Source of the DNA: Mycobacterium sp.
Lineage (GTDB): Bacteria > Actinomycetota > Actinomycetes > Mycobacteriales > Mycobacteriaceae
NCBI RefSeq assembly: GCF_025965855.1
Contig: NZ_JAOPWB010000281.1
Location: 1 to 44,080, forward strand
Length of the DNA stretch: 44,080 nucleotides
Direction: 5' to 3'
The notes beneath the pieces were generated by a model. The model had not been told where the DNA came from. It saw only the letters and a list, made by a program, of their open reading frames with translations, and did not search any database. Both the position numbers and the translations under genes were made by a program. Shown one piece after another: positions 41,564 through 44,080 of this stretch (positions are counted from its first letter, which is position 1; the number at the start of each line of letters is the position of its first letter).

Positions 41564-44080
41564 GTGTACCTCAAGAGTCTGACGCTGAAGGGCTTCAAGT
41601 CCTTCGCATCGCCGACGACTCTGCGCTTCGAGCCGGGCATCACCGCCGTCGTCGGGCCCAACGGCTCCGGCAAGTCCAACGTCGTCGACGCCTTGGCGTG
41701 GGTGATGGGCGAGCAGGGGGCAAAGACGCTGCGCGGGGGGAAGATGGAGGACGTCATCTTCGCCGGCACCTCCTCGCGGGCCCCGCTGGGCCGCGCTGAA
41801 GTCACCGTCACCATCGACAACTCCGACAACGCGCTGCCGATCGAGTACTCCGAGGTGTCGATCACGCGGCGGATGTTCCGCGACGGTGCCAGCGAATACG
41901 AAATCAACGGCAGCAGTTGCCGTTTGATGGACGTCCAGGAGCTGCTGAGCGATTCGGGCATCGGCCGGGAGATGCACGTCATCGTCGGGCAGGGCAAGCT
42001 CGACGAGATCCTGCAGTCGCGACCCGAGGACCGCCGCGCGTTCATCGAAGAGGCCGCGGGCGTGCTCAAGCACCGCAAGCGCAAGGAGAAGGCGCTGCGC
42101 AAGCTCGACGCGATGCAGGCGAACCTGGCGCGGCTCAGCGACCTGACCACCGAACTGCGCCGCCAGCTCAAACCCCTGGGCCGCCAGGCCGAGGTGGCCC
42201 GTCGCGCCCAGACCATCCAGGCCGACCTGCGCGACGCGAAGTTGCGGCTGGCCGCCGACGACCTGGTCAGCCGGCAGGTGGAGCGCGACGCGATCTTCGA
42301 GGCCGAGGCCCTCATGCGCCGCGAGCACGACGAGGCCGCCTCCCGCCTGGCGGTGGCTTCGGAGGAGCTGACCGCGCACGAGACCGCGCTCACCGAGCTC
42401 TCGGGCCGGGCCGAATCGGTGCAGCACACCTGGTTCGGGCTGTCCGCCCTGGCCGAGCGCGTGGCCGCCACGGTGCGCATCGCCAGCGAACGCGCTCAGC
42501 ATCTCGACGTCGAGCCGGTGATGACCGGTGACACCGATCCCAGGAAGCCCGAGGAGCTGGAAGCCGAGGCCCAGCAGGTGGAGGTGACCGAGCAGCGGCT
42601 GTTGGCCGAGCTGGCCGCGACGCGGACCCGCCTGGACGCCGCGCGCGCCGAATTGGCCGAGCGCGAGCGCGCGGCCGCCGAGGCAGACCGGGCCCACCTG
42701 GCGGCGGTGCGCGCGGAGGCGGACCGGCGCGAGGGCCTGGCGCGGCTGGCCGGCCAGGTGGAGACCATGCGGGCGCGCGTCGAATCGATCGATGACAGCG
42801 TCGCGCGGCTGTCCGAGCGCATCGAAGAGGCCGCCACCCGCGCGCAGCAGACCCGGGCCGAGTTCGAGACCGTGCAGGCACGCGTGGGCGAACTGGACCA
42901 GGGCGAGGTGGGCCTCGATGAGCACCACGAGCGGACCGTGGCCGCGTTGCGGTTGGCCGACGAACGCGTCGCCGAGCTGCAGGCCGCCGAGCGGGGTGCT
43001 GAACGGGAAGTGGCTTCGCTGCGCGCCCGCATCGACGCGCTCTCGGTAGGCCTGGAACGCAAGGACGGCGCGGCGTGGCTCGCTCAAAACCACGCTGGCA
43101 CAGGGCTTTTCGGCCCGATCGCCAAGCTGGTCAAGGTGCGGTTGGGCTACGAGGCGGCGCTGGCCGCGGTGCTCGGATCGGCGGCCGACGCGCTGGCCGC
43201 CGATAGCTTCGGCGCGGCCCGTTCCGCGGTCGCCGCCCTCAAGCAGGCCGACGGGGGCCGCGCGGCCCTGGTTCTGGGCGACTGGCCCGGCCCAGAAAAC
43301 CATCCCGAACCCGCGCCCGCCGCCGCGCTGCCGCACGGCGCGCTGTGGGCGCTCGATCTCGTCGAGGCGCCCCCGCGGCTGCGCGGGGCGATGACGGCCA
43401 TGCTGTCCGGCGTCGCGGTGGTCAACGACCTCGGCGACGCGCTGGACCTGGTGGCGGCCCGGCCACAGTTGCGCGCGGTCACGCTCGACGGTGACCTGGT
43501 GGGCGCCGGCTGGGTGAGCGGGGGTTCGGACCGCAAGCTCTCCACGCTGGAGCTCACCTCGGAAATCGACAAGGCCGCCGGCGAGCTGACGGCCGCGGAA
43601 GCGCAGGTGGCGCAGCTGAGCGCCGCCCTGTCCGGCGCACTGACCGAGCAGGCCGCCCGCCAGGATTCGGCCGATCAGGCGCTGGCCGCGCTCAACGAAT
43701 CCGACACCGCGATCTCGGCGATGTACGAGCAGCTGGGCCGCCTCGGGCAGGACGCCCGCGCGGCCGAAGAAGAGTGGAACCGCTTGCTGCGCCAGCGCGA
43801 GGAGGCCGAAGCCGGGCGCGCGCAGACCGTCGACGAGGTCACCGCGCTGGAAACCCGGCTGCGCAACGCCCAGGAGACCCAGCACGTGCACGCGGCGGAA
43901 CCCGTGAGTCGCCAGCAGATCGCCGCCGCCGCCGAACACGCCCGCGGCGTGGAAGTGGAGGCCCGGCTGGCGGTGCGGACCGCCGAGGAGCGCGCCAACG
44001 CGGTGCGGGGGCGGGCGGACTCCCTGCGGCGCGCGGCCGCTGCCGAACGCGAAGCGCGGCTGCGGGCCCAGCAGGCGCGC
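41564..44080 (+). CDS. smc: Chromosome partition ATPase Smc (5' part, runs off the window)
   Basis: 839 codons are present without a stop. Residues 1-40 are [14 protein letters not shown] followed by the Walker A motif GPNGSGKSN (about 31-39). [30 protein letters not shown] and [14 protein letters not shown] are head-domain motifs. Coiled coil runs from about 165 to 505. The hinge begins near residue 515 ([26 protein letters not shown]) and extends to about 650. The second coil then begins and is cut by the window end before Walker B. Smc dimers compact and align the arms of the chromosome. It corresponds to H37Rv Rv2922c. A very long open frame on the opposite strand is a shadow of the coiled coil. 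Confidence 0.97.
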   Translation, partial: MYLKSLTLKGFKSFASPTTLRFEPGITAVVGPNGSGKSNVVDALAWVMGEQGAKTLRGGKMEDVIFAGTSSRAPLGRAEVTVTIDNSDNALPIEYSEVSITRRMFRDGASEYEINGSSCRLMDVQELLSDSGIGREMHVIVGQGKLDEILQSRPEDRRAFIEEAAGVLKHRKRKEKALRKLDAMQANLARLSDLTTELRRQLKPLGRQAEVARRAQTIQADLRDAKLRLAADDLVSRQVERDAIFEAEALMRREHDEAASRLAVASEELTAHETALTELSGRAESVQHTWFGLSALAERVAATVRIASERAQHLDVEPVMTGDTDPRKPEELEAEAQQVEVTEQRLLAELAATRTRLDAARAELAERERAAAEADRAHLAAVRAEADRREGLARLAGQVETMRARVESIDDSVARLSERIEEAATRAQQTRAEFETVQARVGELDQGEVGLDEHHERTVAALRLADERVAELQAAERGAEREVASLRARIDALSVGLERKDGAAWLAQNHAGTGLFGPIAKLVKVRLGYEAALAAVLGSAADALAADSFGAARSAVAALKQADGGRAALVLGDWPGPENHPEPAPAAALPHGALWALDLVEAPPRLRGAMTAMLSGVAVVNDLGDALDLVAARPQLRAVTLDGDLVGAGWVSGGSDRKLSTLELTSEIDKAAGELTAAEAQVAQLSAALSGALTEQAARQDSADQALAALNESDTAISAMYEQLGRLGQDARAAEEEWNRLLRQREEAEAGRAQTVDEVTALETRLRNAQETQHVHAAEPVSRQQIAAAAEHARGVEVEARLAVRTAEERANAVRGRADSLRRAAAAEREARLRAQQAR

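Noticed and set aside
41420-43939. 839-codon open frame on the minus strand
   Set aside because: It is antisense to smc. The plus strand encodes Walker A, head and hinge motifs; the opposite frame has none and exists because GC-rich coiled-coil codons leave few stops.

Overview
The window is mycobacterial chromosome, most likely from a slow-growing non-tuberculous species. It is GC-rich, uses many GTG starts, has frequent 4-base GTGA/ATGA stop-start overlaps and shows many leaderless-type promoters. It carries genes typical of mycobacteria: an HU protein with a long PAKKAA tail (hupB), a Nudix plus histidine-phosphatase fusion (mutT1), fbiD for coenzyme F420, lipN and sepIVA. Recalled from memory, gene order follows the M. 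tuberculosis H37Rv block Rv2997 down to Rv2922c in reverse. The differences include no large PDIM/phenolic glycolipid locus between the Rv2963-type permease and sepIVA, no pyruvate carboxylase gene between the VKOR gene and rsmD, and extra genes around ung.

Layout. 1-2185: the tail of an unknown gene, a WrbA-like quinone reductase and a phytoene-desaturase-like oxidase. 2215-12342: amino-acid and translation genes, namely serA, leuB, an MFS permease, an FAH-family hydrolase, gltX, tRNA-Gln(CUG) and tRNA-Glu(CUC), a flavin/F420-type reductase, and an IclR regulator divergent from leuCD. 12556-20103: hupB, mutT1, ppk, fbiD, gpsA, ddl and a DUF3515 protein. 20231-24787: thiL, a DUF1330 protein, ung and two quinone-reductase-like MDR proteins, the second divergent from a MarR regulator over three matching operators. 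24818-29909: rpmB, a FakA-like kinase, recG and an exported HNH nuclease. 29934-37133: an aldo-keto reductase beside the decayed end of a second one, lipN, a DsbA-like plus VKOR pair, rsmD, coaD, purU and a metal-type permease with a CsoR-like operator in its promoter. 37478-44080: sepIVA, a DUF177 protein, rnc, mutM, an OsmC-like protein, acyP and the first part of smc.

Functional links. LeuB and LeuCD belong to one pathway although they sit 6 kb apart, and the IclR protein beside leuC is the expected repressor. GltX sits beside the two tRNAs it probably charges in an organism expected to make Gln-tRNA indirectly. The DsbA-like protein and VKOR form an oxidative-folding pair. DUF177, rnc and mutM follow an arrangement common in actinobacteria. 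The window is mostly core genome. I found no phage, insertion sequence, CRISPR array or toxin-antitoxin module. The most interesting material is regulatory and intergenic: the MarR operator triplet, the CsoR-type promoter operator, the divergent IclR/leuC promoter, a set of leaderless promoters, a dispersed repeat with a 20-base period, and an aldo-keto reductase relic.
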